NCBI GenBank assembly: GCA_964522665.1
Contig: CAZFVY010000001.1
Coordinates: forward strand, 1-64,000
DNA length: 64,000 nucleotides
Origin: CAZFVY01 sp964522665
Lineage (GTDB): Bacteria; Verrucomicrobiota; Verrucomicrobiia; Limisphaerales; CAZFVY01
Direction of reading: 5' to 3'
Both the position numbers and the translations under genes were made by a program. The notes beneath the pieces are model-generated. The model did not search any database and was not told where the DNA came from. It saw only the letters and a list, made by a program, of their open reading frames with translations. Numbering within the stretch: position 1 is the first letter of the stretch; the number at the start of each line of letters is the position of its first letter. This document shows, one piece after another, positions 18,328 to 26,788 of the stretch.

Positions 18328-19158
18328 TCAGTTTTTCGGTCCCGCTCCCATCGCCCGACGCGCCTGAAGCAGCCCGCGCTCGAGCAGCCAGGGAAAGTGG
18401 CGCCGGATGACCGGTTTCAAGCCGAACGGCTGGATCGCCCGCGTGGCGAGGTGGGCGGCGGCCTCGGCGACTGAATCCGTCACGTAAACCAGATCGAGGT
18501 CCGCGGGGCTGATCGTCCCGGCCCGCGCGAGCTTTTCGAGCAAAGCGGTCAGTTCCCGCCAATACTCCACCCCGAGCAGAACCATCGGAAAATTCTGGAT
18601 CTTCCCGGTTTGAATCAGCGTCAACGCCTCGAAAAATTCGTCCAACGTGCCGGCCCCGCCCGGGCAAAAGACGAACCCGTAGGAATACTTGATCAGCAGA
18701 GTTTTCCGCACGGAAAAGAACTCCAGCGTCACGCTGCGGTCGAGGTACGGGTTGGGCTCCTGCTCGCTCGGCAACCGGATGTTGCACGCGACGGAACGTC
18801 CCCCGGCTTCCCGGGCGCCACGGTTGGCGGCCTCCATGATGCCCGGCCCGCCGCCCGTCATCACCGTGAAGCCGAGTTGGACGATGGCCGCGCCCATCCG
18901 CCGTGCCAACTCATAATGGGGATCGTCCGCCTTGGTTCGCGCGGAGCCGAAAACCGTCACGCACGGCCCGACAAAGTGGAGCACGCGGAACCCGCGCAGA
19001 TAATCCCGCACCACGTTCAGCAGCGTCAGGAACTCGCTCCGCCGCGAGCGCGGCCCCTCGAGCAAATGAAAGTCGGCCAGCGAGCCGCCGACCGCCGACT
19101 CTTCCGGCTTGGGCGGGGCCGACGTCGGAGGATTCTCCTCGGGCAAGTGGTTCATCAC
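18328..19158 (-). CDS. LOG-family (TIGR00730) Rossmann-fold protein
   Basis: A 276-aa protein with the two LOG signatures, GGGPGIMEAANRGA and PGGAGTLDEFFEALTLIQTGK (the PGGxGTxxE catalytic motif). LOG proteins are cytokinin-riboside or general nucleoside 5'-monophosphate phosphoribohydrolases, often misnamed lysine decarboxylases. It is longer than the ~180-200 aa core, with a roughly 60-residue N-terminal extension typical of the bacterial subgroup. It is convergent with the DUF1552 gene, with only three bases between stops. Confidence 0.9.
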   Translation of the reverse strand: MMNHLPEENPPTSAPPKPEESAVGGSLADFHLLEGPRSRRSEFLTLLNVVRDYLRGFRVLHFVGPCVTVFGSARTKADDPHYELARRMGAAIVQLGFTVMTGGGPGIMEAANRGAREAGGRSVACNIRLPSEQEPNPYLDRSVTLEFFSVRKTLLIKYSYGFVFCPGGAGTLDEFFEALTLIQTGKIQNFPMVLLGVEYWRELTALLEKLARAGTISPADLDLVYVTDSVAEAAAHLATRAIQPFGLKPVIRRHFPWLLERGLLQARRAMGAGPKN

Positions 19159-19215
19159 CGCAGCCTACCGCGCCCGCGATCATCCCGCAACGCGGGAGCG
19201 GGACCGAAACGCCGC

Positions 19216-19548
19216 TTACTTGCCCGCCTCGTCGCCGAGGTAGATCCGCACGGCTTCACGCCGCGCTTCGGCCGCCTTGCGGAGCGTGCCGTGAACGGTT
19301 TCGCCAACCGTTAGATCTTTTGAAGTGGCGCTTTTGCCGGCCTTGAAGAACCGCGTGTCGGGCGTGATGAAGACCACCAGATTCGTCGCCTTGACGGTGA
19401 CGGTAAAGGTCAGGTTGGTGAGATCCACCGCTTCGACCTTCGTTTTTGCGAGGCGCACCGTGGCGCCCGCGGCGAAGGCGGTGGCTTGAATCACGACCCA
19501 GGCGGCCACCGTCAGGATGGTCGTCAGGAAAAGGCGTCTTGTTTTCAT
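19216..19548 (-). CDS. Small secreted protein, DUF5666-like
   Basis: A 110-aa exported protein. The signal peptide is MKTRRLFLTTILTVAAWVVI followed by QATAFAA. The mature part is a small predicted beta-barrel with VDLTNLTFTVTVKATNLVVFITPDTRFF and a DLTVGETVHGTLR turn, resembling small OB-like periplasmic domains. An AGAGGAA Shine-Dalgarno lies nine bases before the ATG at 19548, which decides that start over the upstream ATG at 19617. It is the last gene of a minus-strand group. Function unknown. Confidence 0.72.
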   Translation of the reverse strand: MKTRRLFLTTILTVAAWVVIQATAFAAGATVRLAKTKVEAVDLTNLTFTVTVKATNLVVFITPDTRFFKAGKSATSKDLTVGETVHGTLRKAAEARREAVRIYLGDEAGK

Positions 19549-19604
19549 AACTGGTTCCTCTGGATTGATCGACCCGGTTTCAATACTCGTTCCTGCGCTG
19601 GGCG

Positions 19605-19823
19605 TCAACGGGCGCAATACTCGCCCAGGGCCTCGTTGAAAATCGCGTCGCTGATCAGGGTCGGCGCGCGATTGATCGCCGGTTCCTCCGGTTCCGTGAC
19701 CGCGACGATTTCAAATTCTGGAACCTTGCCCTGGAGCACCTCGCAAAACTCCTCCAGATCAAAGTCCACCGGCAGGTTTTCGCCGCCGCACATCGCAAGA
19801 TCGACGTAATACAATTGTCTCAT
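19605..19823 (-). CDS. Conserved-looking small acidic protein, 72 aa
   Basis: A 72-aa acidic protein (MRQLYYVDLAMCGGENLPVD start) with no recognised domain. A strong GAGGAACGGG ribosome-binding site precedes the ATG. The ATG overlaps the stop of the upstream DksA-like gene (ATGA), so the two are translationally coupled. It has about 15 Glu/Asp, two Cys and no signal peptide. Good RBS, coupling and balanced composition make it real. It may be a partner of the DksA-like protein, which is inference only. Confidence 0.7.
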   Translation of the reverse strand: MRQLYYVDLAMCGGENLPVDFDLEEFCEVLQGKVPEFEIVAVTEPEEPAINRAPTLISDAIFNEALGEYCAR

Positions 19824-20530
19824 GTTCCCGTTCCTCGTTTGCCCCCGCGCTTCGATTTGCCCGCGGAAACAATTGGCGCGGCGCTGATGCCTGCCCGACG
19901 CGCGGATACCGCTCGCTGACGCGGCTCCCGGGTCGCTGACTCGACGGCCGATTCGTTCTCCGCTTCGTCGGCGCCGCCGGCTTCCGTCTCCATCGTCGGC
20001 GCCGCGCGCAACGAACCTAACGGAGCCAACCGCTCACGACCAACCATGCCCTCCTTTTCTAAATGGGCCTCCGCGTCTTTCCCAAACCGGGTCCAAGGAA
20101 CCGCCCGCAAACGCGCCGCCGGAATGGCGTCGCCGGTTTCGTCGCACAAACCATAGGTTCCGTCGATGACCCGTTGGATCGCCGCCTCGACCTCGTAGAG
20201 TGCGTCCTGCTTCGCGGAAAGCTCGGCGAGCGCCAAATTGTGATCGAATTCATCGGTCGCCGAGTCGGCCTCGCTCAAGCTGTGCGCCTCGAGCGGCTCG
20301 GCGGCTTCGCTCAACCGCTCGTTGTGCTCGCGCCAGAAGCGGTCGCGCAGCTTTAGCAGTACTTGGTAGTGCCACGTCCATTTGGGATCTATGCTCTTGG
20401 CGCCGCGCGGCGTAGGTTGGACGGGCGCCAAGATAGCGCGGGTGGTCGCGACCGCGCGCGTCGCGCGGGAACGCTGGCCACGGCCGGTCAGTTTTTCGCT
20501 GGTTCGTTTCATAACAAGTTTGAAAATCAC
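19820..20530 (-). CDS. TraR/DksA-like protein with degenerate zinc finger
   Basis: A 236-aa protein with a basic, low-complexity N-terminus, a coiled-coil region (WHYQVLLKLRDRFWREHNER and the following helices) and the C-terminal globular IDGTYGLCDETGDAIPAARL. Canonical DksA has CXXC-X17-CXXC; here it is CXXT-X17-GXXA, so three of four zinc ligands are gone. Pseudomonas DksA2 shows the same CXXT arrangement and works without zinc. It probably binds the RNA polymerase secondary channel and tunes stress transcription. The basic tail after position about 190 is unusual. A GTG at 20530 with GGAG 10 bases upstream is used; ATG at 20512 is an alternative. Confidence 0.78.
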   Translation of the reverse strand: MIFKLVMKRTSEKLTGRGQRSRATRAVATTRAILAPVQPTPRGAKSIDPKWTWHYQVLLKLRDRFWREHNERLSEAAEPLEAHSLSEADSATDEFDHNLALAELSAKQDALYEVEAAIQRVIDGTYGLCDETGDAIPAARLRAVPWTRFGKDAEAHLEKEGMVGRERLAPLGSLRAAPTMETEAGGADEAENESAVESATREPRQRAVSARRAGISAAPIVSAGKSKRGGKRGTGT

Positions 20531-20635
20531 CGCCGCCGATCTCCACCAACATAGCGTACCCCACCGGGTTGTCGTCGCGTTTTTAGCGCGGCGGCGTCCG
20601 CGTTTGTCGCCACCGTGGCCCCGCGAAAAGGCGCC

Positions 20636-21136
20636 CTACTCGCGCGTCCAATGCGCGCGAGTCGAATAGCCCTCGCGATCGTACTGGACTTCCAAATCGC
20701 CCCGATACGCGTGATGCAGCGCCTGGCCAATACGATGCGGCAAATGGATGTCGGTCGTGTGAATGACCACGCGATCCGGATGATCCTCGACCGTCATGAT
20801 TCGGTGCAACGGATGCTCGGCGTTCTCCTCGCGCTCCTGATGCCGCGCCAGATGGAGAATCTCATCCTTGTGCGCCAAGGCGAAAGCGCCCGAAAGCGTC
20901 AAAACGCCGGCGGGATAATGATCGCGAATCCGGTGACAAGCCGGACAGGTTTCCTCGACGGCGTCGAGCGGACGTGACTTGGCCCACTGCCACCGGCCAT
21001 CGTCGAAGACCGCCTGGCAGACCGGGCAAAAGGCCGGTTCGGGCAGCTTGCGTTTGGCCTTGTAAGGATCGTTAATGCATTCGTGGAGCGAGCAGTTCTT
21101 CCAGGACTGCGCCGGACCTTCCATGGTGTGTTTCAT
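20636..21136 (-). CDS. BCAM0308-family zinc-ribbon protein
   Basis: A 166-aa cytoplasmic protein of the BCAM0308 family. It has an N-terminal Cys pair (CSLHEC), FCPVCQAVFDDGRWQW, then CPACHRIRDHYPAG, which together give a zinc-ribbon-like arrangement. The C-terminal half has IHTTDIHLPHRIGQALHHAY and EVQYDREGYSTRAHW. The founding member lies in the low-oxygen-activated locus of Burkholderia cenocepacia. The ATG at 21136 is chosen because AGGAAGG lies nine bases upstream, whereas the GTG at 21277 adds 47 Arg-rich residues. Its presence supports the low-oxygen-island reading. Confidence 0.87.
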   Translation of the reverse strand: MKHTMEGPAQSWKNCSLHECINDPYKAKRKLPEPAFCPVCQAVFDDGRWQWAKSRPLDAVEETCPACHRIRDHYPAGVLTLSGAFALAHKDEILHLARHQEREENAEHPLHRIMTVEDHPDRVVIHTTDIHLPHRIGQALHHAYRGDLEVQYDREGYSTRAHWTRE

Positions 21137-21511
21137 ATCGGTTTGCCTTCCTGCCGGCGCCCACCGCCAGCCGTTCAATCGCCGCTTCAGACCGAAGCCG
21201 CGTGTCCCGGTTGACAATCTACGCCAACCCTGGTTCTTCCGCAGCCGCACGCGCTTCCGAACTGAAGACTGATTCACTCAACCACCGATCCCGCTAACCC
21301 GCCTCCCCGGAATTGGCAAAGTCCGGCCCTTGGTTGGCGGCACACCGGCGTCGCGACCTGCGGGTGGCTCACCGCGGAGGATTTATCGATCTCTTACGAC
21401 GCGGTTTCACCTGGCAAAGTTCAGCGCCAGCAATCCAGGTGACAGTCGTGGTCCAAGCGGTGTACAATCACAACCCGATTGGATTTTCCGGCAAATATGG
21501 GAATATGGCCT
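21137..21511. other. Spacer with one promoter, otherwise gene-free
   Basis: Between the divergent BCAM0308 and antitoxin genes. The open frames here translate to Arg/Ser-rich sequence without family features. Apart from the candidate promoter at 21440-21469 I see nothing in it. Confidence 0.5.
21440..21469 (+). promoter_or_regulatory. Candidate sigma70-type promoter for the antitoxin gene
   Basis: GTGACA at 21440-21445 (-35, five of six) and TACAAT at 21464-21469 (-10, five of six), separated by 18 bases. Transcription would start near 21476, about 35 bases before the antitoxin ATG. It is among the best consensus-like promoters noticed in this GC-rich window. Confidence 0.5.
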
Positions 21512-21772
21512 ATGAAAACGAGAGTGGAGATTCCGAATGCGATGTTTCGCCGCGTGAAGTTGCTGGCGATCGCGAGGGGAGTGACGCTCAAGCAGATTTT
21601 CAGGGAGGCGCTGGAAGACAAGCTTCGCCAACCGTTAGATTTGACCGCCCGCTGCGTTCCCTCTTGGAAGAAGGGTTTTGGCGGCCTCGCTGACCTGCGG
21701 TCGGAAAACGCGAGGATCATGAAGTTAATCGATCAGGAGTTTGAAACCATCGAGCCAGAGGATCGAGCGTGA
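21512..21772 (+). CDS. VapB-like antitoxin, orphaned
   Basis: An 86-aa protein that begins MKTRVEIPNAMFRRVKLLAI with GVTLKQIFREALEDKLRQ following. This is the ribbon-helix-helix or VapB-type N-terminal DNA-binding region common to antitoxins paired with PIN toxins. The C-terminal 40 residues would be the toxin-neutralising tail. Its stop overlaps a GTG that opens a broken toxin frame. The nearby good promoter suggests it is still expressed. Confidence 0.72.
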   Translation: MKTRVEIPNAMFRRVKLLAIARGVTLKQIFREALEDKLRQPLDLTARCVPSWKKGFGGLADLRSENARIMKLIDQEFETIEPEDRA

Positions 21773-21924
21773 TCGTCGAGACGAACACCGCTTCTCCCTG
21801 GGCGGAAGCCGGGTCTTTTGTAAGCGGACGTCTCCACTTCGCGGCCCGATCGGTCGGGCGCGCGCGACAAGGGTTGATTTTTGAAAACGCGCCGAGAATA
21901 TCACGCCTGATCTGTCGCGCTTGA
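21769..21924 (+). pseudogene. Remnant of a VapC/PIN toxin gene
   Basis: A GTG overlapping the antitoxin stop (GTGA) opens a 51-codon frame that begins VIVETN, like the V-D-T-N first strand of PIN ribonucleases, then turns into sequence with no PIN features and stops at 21924. A full VapC needs about 130 residues and three more acidic residues. The toxin therefore appears to have been deleted just after its first strand. The assignment rests on six residues plus gene order. Confidence 0.4.
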
Positions 21925-21959
21925 TCTCCCGCCGGGGCATGTGCTTTATTAGCCGCGAC

Positions 21960-22394
21960 ATGGTCACAACGCCTCCACCCAGCCAAAGCGCGGAAGATTA
22001 TCTGGAGCGGATTCACCAATTGATCGAGGAAAAGGGTTACGCCCGGGTGGTCGATATCGCCTCGTCGTTGCAGGTCAAGCAGGCGTCGGTGACCAGTATG
22101 GTGCAGCGGTTGGGCGAACTCGGTTACCTCAATTACGAAAAATACCGGGGTCTGATCCTCACCAAGAAAGGCCGCGACGTGGCCCGCAGCGTCCAAAAAC
22201 GCCACGAAACGTTGTCGCGGTTCTTTTCCCTGCTCGGCCTCGACGAATCCACGCAGCAACTGGACATCGAAGGGATCGAGCACCATTTGAGCGCGGCGAC
22301 CGTCGAGTGTTTGGAGGACCTGGCGCGCTTTTTTGAAGAACACCCCGAAACCCTCGAGTCCTTCCGCAAGTCCCGCAAGCCCGTCCAACGCTGA
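21960..22394 (+). CDS. mntR: MntR-type manganese-responsive repressor
   Basis: A 144-aa DtxR-family regulator with a winged helix (residues 10-70) and a dimerisation domain. All six Mn ligands of Bacillus MntR are present with a constant offset of five: D13, E16, H82, E104, E107 and H108. There is no SH3-like C-terminal domain, as in true MntR. It would repress Mn uptake genes when Mn is sufficient, but no transporter gene is adjacent. The ATG at 21960 is chosen because earlier starts add unrelated residues. It may be autoregulated or control distant targets. Confidence 0.87.
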   Translation: MVTTPPPSQSAEDYLERIHQLIEEKGYARVVDIASSLQVKQASVTSMVQRLGELGYLNYEKYRGLILTKKGRDVARSVQKRHETLSRFFSLLGLDESTQQLDIEGIEHHLSAATVECLEDLARFFEEHPETLESFRKSRKPVQR

Positions 22395-22495
22395 TCGCCG
22401 CGCCGGCCAACCAGCCGGCCGCGCGTTTCGCTTCCGGCGCAATTATTTGCTCGCCCCGGGCAAATTACGCTGCAAGACTATTCCCAAGCAACGTT

Positions 22496-23608
22496 ATGCA
22501 AGCAATCGGCGTTATTCCCGGTCGGCGTGAAGTGTCTCTTATCGAGCATATTGCGCCCGAACTTTCCGCGCCGGACCAGGTCAAGGTGCGCTCCTTGGAC
22601 GTCGGCATTTGCGGAACCGACAAGGAAATCTGCTCTTTCGTTTACGGCTCGCCCCCGCCCGGTTTCGATTACTTGGTGCTCGGGCACGAGTCGCTGGGAG
22701 AAGTCGTTGAGGTCGGCTCTGGCGTGTCGGACCTGAAGCCGGGCGACCTCGTCGTCCCCTCCGTGCGCCGCCCCTGCGCGCATCATGAATGCCTGCCCTG
22801 CCGCAGCCGGTTGCAGGATTTTTGTTCGACGGGCGACTTCACCGAGCGCGGCATCAAGATGACGCACGGTTTCCTGACCGAACACTACGTCGAGGACGCC
22901 AAGTACCTGACCTTTGTGCCGCGCGCGCTTCGCGAGATCGGCGTGCTGGTCGAGCCGTTGACGGTCGCGGAGAAAGCGATGGCGCAGGTCTGGCGATTGC
23001 AGGAACGTCTGCCCTGGGTCAATCCGAAACACGCCCAGAACGGGCGCGGTACCGGACTGCGCGCGGTGGTCCTGGGCGCCGGTCCCGTCGGCATCCTGGG
23101 CGCCATGAAGCTCAAGGCCGCCGGCTTCGAGACCTTCGTCTATTCTCGCTCGCCCGCTCCGAATCCGAAATCGGACTTGGTCGAATCTTTCGGCGCCAAA
23201 TATATTTGCGCCCAGGAATGTTCGCCGGAAGCGCTGGCCGAGCGGGTCGGCAACATCGACCTCGTTTATGAGGCGGTCGGCGCCGCGCGGATTTCGTTCG
23301 AAGTGATGAAATTCCTCGGCATGAACGGCATTTTTGTCTTCACCGGAATTCCCGCGCCCAAGCCGCCGATTGGGATCGACGCCGACATCATCATGCGCAA
23401 TCAGGTGCTCAAGAACCAAATCGTGGTGGGCACGGTCAACGCGGATGGCTCCGCCTTTCAAGAGGCGATCAACGACCTGGGAGTTTTCCTTGAACGCTGG
23501 CCCGAGTCGATCCGCGCGCTGATCTCCGGCCGGCATCCGCTGAAGTCCTACCGTGAGTTGCTGCTCGGCCACAAGGGCGGCATCAAGAACATCATCACCT
23601 TCGAGTAA
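22496..23608 (+). CDS. Zinc-dependent glucose/alcohol dehydrogenase (MDR)
   Basis: A 370-aa medium-chain dehydrogenase. Catalytic zinc ligands are C39 (GICGTD) and H64-E65 (GHES). The structural-zinc lobe has Cys at 94, 99, 102 and 110. The nucleotide-binding motif GAGPVGILGA lies near residue 198. The overall layout, including the insert after the first domain and the C-terminal KNQIVVGTVNA motif, matches archaeal-type glucose 1-dehydrogenases, which oxidise glucose with NAD(P). A different sugar or polyol is possible. It is monocistronic between mntR and the PadR gene. Confidence 0.85.
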   Translation: MQAIGVIPGRREVSLIEHIAPELSAPDQVKVRSLDVGICGTDKEICSFVYGSPPPGFDYLVLGHESLGEVVEVGSGVSDLKPGDLVVPSVRRPCAHHECLPCRSRLQDFCSTGDFTERGIKMTHGFLTEHYVEDAKYLTFVPRALREIGVLVEPLTVAEKAMAQVWRLQERLPWVNPKHAQNGRGTGLRAVVLGAGPVGILGAMKLKAAGFETFVYSRSPAPNPKSDLVESFGAKYICAQECSPEALAERVGNIDLVYEAVGAARISFEVMKFLGMNGIFVFTGIPAPKPPIGIDADIIMRNQVLKNQIVVGTVNADGSAFQEAINDLGVFLERWPESIRALISGRHPLKSYRELLLGHKGGIKNIITFE

Positions 23609-23693
23609 GGCGCCGCGCAAGCGAAGGACCGGTCCCTCTTCCCCACCGACTTTCCCTCGGCGACGCGGGCATTTTGAATGCCCCGGCCGCTTC

Positions 23694-23743
23694 CCCCTTG
23701 ACATTCGATGGGAGTCGCGCGAAACTCCCCTCGACATTCGATG
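23694..23743 (+). promoter_or_regulatory. Direct-repeat operator upstream of padR
   Basis: A 17-bp direct repeat CCCC(T/C)... occurs twice, at 23694-23710 (CCCCTTGACATTCGATG) and 23727-23743 (CCCCTCGACATTCGATG), with one mismatch and a start-to-start distance of 33 bp, close to three helical turns. The first copy contains a perfect TTGACA. It lies 15 bases before the padR start codon. It looks like an operator for PadR autoregulation. Confidence 0.55.
23710..23729. repeat. Inverted repeat between the two direct repeats
   Basis: GGGAGT and ACTCCC are perfect 6-bp arms separated by eight bases. The element starts on the last base of the first direct repeat and overlaps three bases of the second. 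A dyad of this spacing suits a dimeric winged-helix PadR protein. Confidence 0.5.
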
Positions 23744-23758
23744 TAAAGAGACTCGCCT

Positions 23759-24085
23759 ATGCAAAAAACGGAACTGCTTCAAGGAACGCTCGACATGCTG
23801 ATTTTGAAAGTGTTGCAACGCTCGCCGGCGCATGGCTTCGGCATCGCGGAGCGCATTCAACGGCTGTCGGAAGAAGCGCTCTCGGTCGGGGAAGGATCGC
23901 TCTACCCGGCGCTCTACCGCCTCCAGGACCAAGGTTGGATCGAGTCGGAGTGGGGCCAATCCGAAAACAACCGCCGCGCCAAGTATTATCAATTGACGGC
24001 CGCGGGCCGCAAACAACTCGAGCGCGAAAACGAGGGCTGGGAGCACATGTGCCTCGCCATCCGCCGCGTGATGCAATCTTCGTAG
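23759..24085 (+). CDS. PadR-family regulator linked to ADOP permeases
   Basis: A 108-aa winged-helix repressor that opens with MQKTELLQGTLDMLILKVLQ and has SVGEGSLYPALYRLQDQGWI and RRAKYYQLTAAGRKQL. It matches the small PadR type of TIGR03433, described as acidobacterial and typically encoded just before large ADOP permeases. It has no long C-terminal domain, as in class PadR-s2. The stop lies seven bases before the first permease, so the gene heads the operon. The ligand is unknown. Confidence 0.92.
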   Translation: MQKTELLQGTLDMLILKVLQRSPAHGFGIAERIQRLSEEALSVGEGSLYPALYRLQDQGWIESEWGQSENNRRAKYYQLTAAGRKQLERENEGWEHMCLAIRRVMQSS

Positions 24086-24092
24086 GAGACCT

Positions 24093-26759
24093 ATGCGCCT
24101 GCACCGCCGATGCCTGAGAGCCATCCGCGCGCTCTTCCGCAAACCGCGCCTCGACGCCGAGATGGACGAGGAGATGCGCGCGCACGTGGAAATGCGGACC
24201 AAACAGCACATTGCCGCCGGGATGAACCCGGCCGAGGCCCGCTACGCCGCGCGGCGGCAGTTCGGCTGGGTGGAATCGATTCAGGAGACCTGCCGGGAGC
24301 AGCGGGGAACGGCGTGGCTCGAAGGCGCCGCCCGCGATCTCCGGTTCGCCTTTCGTCAATTGCGCAAGAACCCCGGCTTCACCATTGTGGCGTCGCTCAC
24401 GATCGCGCTTTGCCTTGGAGCGAATCTGACGATCTTCGCCGTGCTCGACTCGGTCCTGCTCCGCCCTCTGCCGTTCCCGGGCGCGGCGCAACTGGTGACC
24501 CTCTACAACACCTACCCGCGGGCCGGCGTCGAGCGCGACGGCGCCTCCTTGCCGAATTACTACGAGCGCCGCGGTCAGATCGCCGCGTTCTCACAATTCT
24601 CCATTCTTCGCTACGATACGGCGATTGTCGGGGAGCCAGGCTCGTCCCGGCGGGAGGACGTCCTGCGCGTTTCGCCGGAGTTTTTCACGACGCTCGGCGT
24701 CCGCCTCGCCCAAGGCCGGGAATTCACCGACGACGAGACGACCTATCAAACGGACGCCGAGGCAATCTTGACGGACGGGTATTGGCGCCAGAATTTCAAC
24801 GCCGACCCCAACATCATCGGCCGTCACGTCCGCGTGGATGGCCTGTCCAAAACGGTGGTCGGCGTCTTGCCGCCGAGTTTTCACTTTCTTTCGTCGGAGG
24901 CCCGGCTTTTCTTCCCGCTCTCCTCCAACCCGGGCGACCGCGAAGCGTCGCAGCGCCACTCCGGGAACGGCTACGAAATGATCGGGCGGCTGCGCCCCGG
25001 CGTCCATCTGGCGCAAGCGCAGGCCGAGATTGACGCGCACAACGCCGCCCACGCGGCGGAGTATCCCCAGGCTAAAATGATCGCCGACGCCGGCTTTCGC
25101 ACCGTCGTGACACCGCTCCACGCCGACCATGTGCAGGCGGTGCGACCCGTCCTCTGGCTCCTGCAGGCGGGCGTTCTGCTGCTGGCGCTCATTGGCGCGG
25201 TCAACCTCGTCAACCTCCTGCTGATCCGCGCGAGCGGTCGCGCGCGGGAACTGGCAATCCGTCAGTCATTGGGCGCCAGCGCGCGCCGCGTTGTGCGCCA
25301 GGTGATGACCGAGAACCTCGTGCTCGCCTTGGTCGGTGGCGCCGTCGGCCTCGGCGTCGGGGCGGCGGGAATTCGGCTCGTGATGGCCCTCGGTGTGGCG
25401 CGCTTGCCGATGGGCGCGCACATCGCCTTTGATGGCCGCCTGGCTCTGGTTGGTTTGCTGTGCGCCGTCGCGTTCGGATTGGCCAGCTCGCTCCCGATCG
25501 CCTGGCTCAGCCTCCGTGGCCAACCGTCCGACGCGCTGCAATCCGAATCCCGGGGCGGCACCGCCAGCCCCGCCGCCCAGCGATTGCGTCATGGTTTCAT
25601 CGTCGCCCAGATCGCGCTGGCCTTCGTATTGCTGGCTGGGGCAGGTTCGCTCGGCCTGAGTCTCAAACGCGCGCTCGCGGTCTCTCCCGGCTTCCGCCCC
25701 GATCACGTTATGACCGGCCAAATCTCGCTGCCCTGGAAGGATTACCCGGACTGGCCCGCCCGCCTCGCCTTCCTGGACCGGCTGTTGGAACGCCTGCGAC
25801 GTCAACCGGGCGTCTCGGCGGTCGGCGTGATCAACAATGTGCCGTTCAGCGGCAATAACGGGAAAATGGCCATCACCGTCAAAGGCCACGTCGTCCGGCC
25901 CGGCGAGTCGCTGCAAGCGCATTACGGGTATGGCGTCGCCGGCGACGCATTTACCGCGCTTGGCATCCCCTTGCGCGAGGGCAGGTTTATCGGGAACGAC
26001 GATCCCGACCGCTGCGTCTGCGACGTGGACGAGGATTTTGCCCGTCGTTACTGGCCAAAAGGCGACGCGCTTGGTCACCGCTTGTTTTTCGGCGGCACGG
26101 AAGGCAGCGACGCGGAAGCGTTCACGGTCGTCGGCGTCGTCGGGGCCGTAAAGCAAACGGAGATCACCGACAGCGCGGCGCAAGGCGCGGTCTATTTCCC
26201 CTATCAGTACCGCACGGTCCCGAACGTATTCGCAGTCGTCCGGACGAGCCGGCGGCCGGAACTCCTCGGCGCGACGTTGCAGAAAATCGTGCGCGAGCTA
26301 AACCCGGAACTTCCGGTCAACGATCTTCGCTCCATGGACGTCCGCCTCACGGAGAGCCTCGTCGCGCGCCGCTCACCCGCGCTGTTGGCGGGCGTTTTTG
26401 CGGGCGCGGCGTTGCTCCTGGCGGCGATTGGAACCTACGGCGTGCTCGCGTACGCCGTCACGCAACGCCGACGTGAGATTGGCGTTCGCCTCGCGCTGGG
26501 AGCCTTGCCGCGCCAAATCAGCCGGCGCTTCCTTGGCCTCGGGCTGCGCCTCCTGGCGCTCGGCGCCATGGTCGGCGTCTTCGGAGCCTGGCTCGCCGTG
26601 CGCGCGATGCAACGGCTGCTTTTCGCGGCGCCACCGTTCCCGACGGGGCCGATCGCCGGCGCGGCGCTGGTCCTGACCGTGGTCTCGCTGATCGCGTGCC
26701 TGGCGCCGACGCTCCGGGCCAGCCGGGTCGATCCGACGGAAGCCTTGCGGCACGAGTAG
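24093..26759 (+). CDS. ADOP permease 1 (duplicated FtsX/MacB module)
   Basis: An 888-aa membrane protein. Residues 1-75 are the soluble ADOP prefix (LDAEMDEEMRAHVEMRTKQH and RQFGWVESIQ). TM1 lies near 98-118, a first MacB-like periplasmic domain covers about 120-340, an FtsX core with three helices about 350-460, then a second module (TM near 505, second periplasmic domain, FtsX core near 755-880). The C-terminus ends VDPTEALRHE, the usual FtsX tail. There is no ATPase domain in this gene or in any adjacent gene; ADOP (TIGR03434) permeases are orphan by definition. The GGAG ribosome site lies four bases before the ATG. First in an array of seven. Confidence 0.93.
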   Translation: MRLHRRCLRAIRALFRKPRLDAEMDEEMRAHVEMRTKQHIAAGMNPAEARYAARRQFGWVESIQETCREQRGTAWLEGAARDLRFAFRQLRKNPGFTIVASLTIALCLGANLTIFAVLDSVLLRPLPFPGAAQLVTLYNTYPRAGVERDGASLPNYYERRGQIAAFSQFSILRYDTAIVGEPGSSRREDVLRVSPEFFTTLGVRLAQGREFTDDETTYQTDAEAILTDGYWRQNFNADPNIIGRHVRVDGLSKTVVGVLPPSFHFLSSEARLFFPLSSNPGDREASQRHSGNGYEMIGRLRPGVHLAQAQAEIDAHNAAHAAEYPQAKMIADAGFRTVVTPLHADHVQAVRPVLWLLQAGVLLLALIGAVNLVNLLLIRASGRARELAIRQSLGASARRVVRQVMTENLVLALVGGAVGLGVGAAGIRLVMALGVARLPMGAHIAFDGRLALVGLLCAVAFGLASSLPIAWLSLRGQPSDALQSESRGGTASPAAQRLRHGFIVAQIALAFVLLAGAGSLGLSLKRALAVSPGFRPDHVMTGQISLPWKDYPDWPARLAFLDRLLERLRRQPGVSAVGVINNVPFSGNNGKMAITVKGHVVRPGESLQAHYGYGVAGDAFTALGIPLREGRFIGNDDPDRCVCDVDEDFARRYWPKGDALGHRLFFGGTEGSDAEAFTVVGVVGAVKQTEITDSAAQGAVYFPYQYRTVPNVFAVVRTSRRPELLGATLQKIVRELNPELPVNDLRSMDVRLTESLVARRSPALLAGVFAGAALLLAAIGTYGVLAYAVTQRRREIGVRLALGALPRQISRRFLGLGLRLLALGAMVGVFGAWLAVRAMQRLLFAAPPFPTGPIAGAALVLTVVSLIACLAPTLRASRVDPTEALRHE

Positions 26760-26788
26760 CATTTTGGGGAACGGAATACTGGTAACCG

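Noticed and set aside
18321..18336. Possible terminator (CTGA-TCAG stem plus five T) after DUF1552
   Set aside because: A 4-bp stem is too weak to claim, although the T-run is in the right place.
22478..24211. 577-aa minus-strand open frame across the dehydrogenase and padR genes
   Set aside because: Spans two convincing plus-strand genes and has no recognisable motif.
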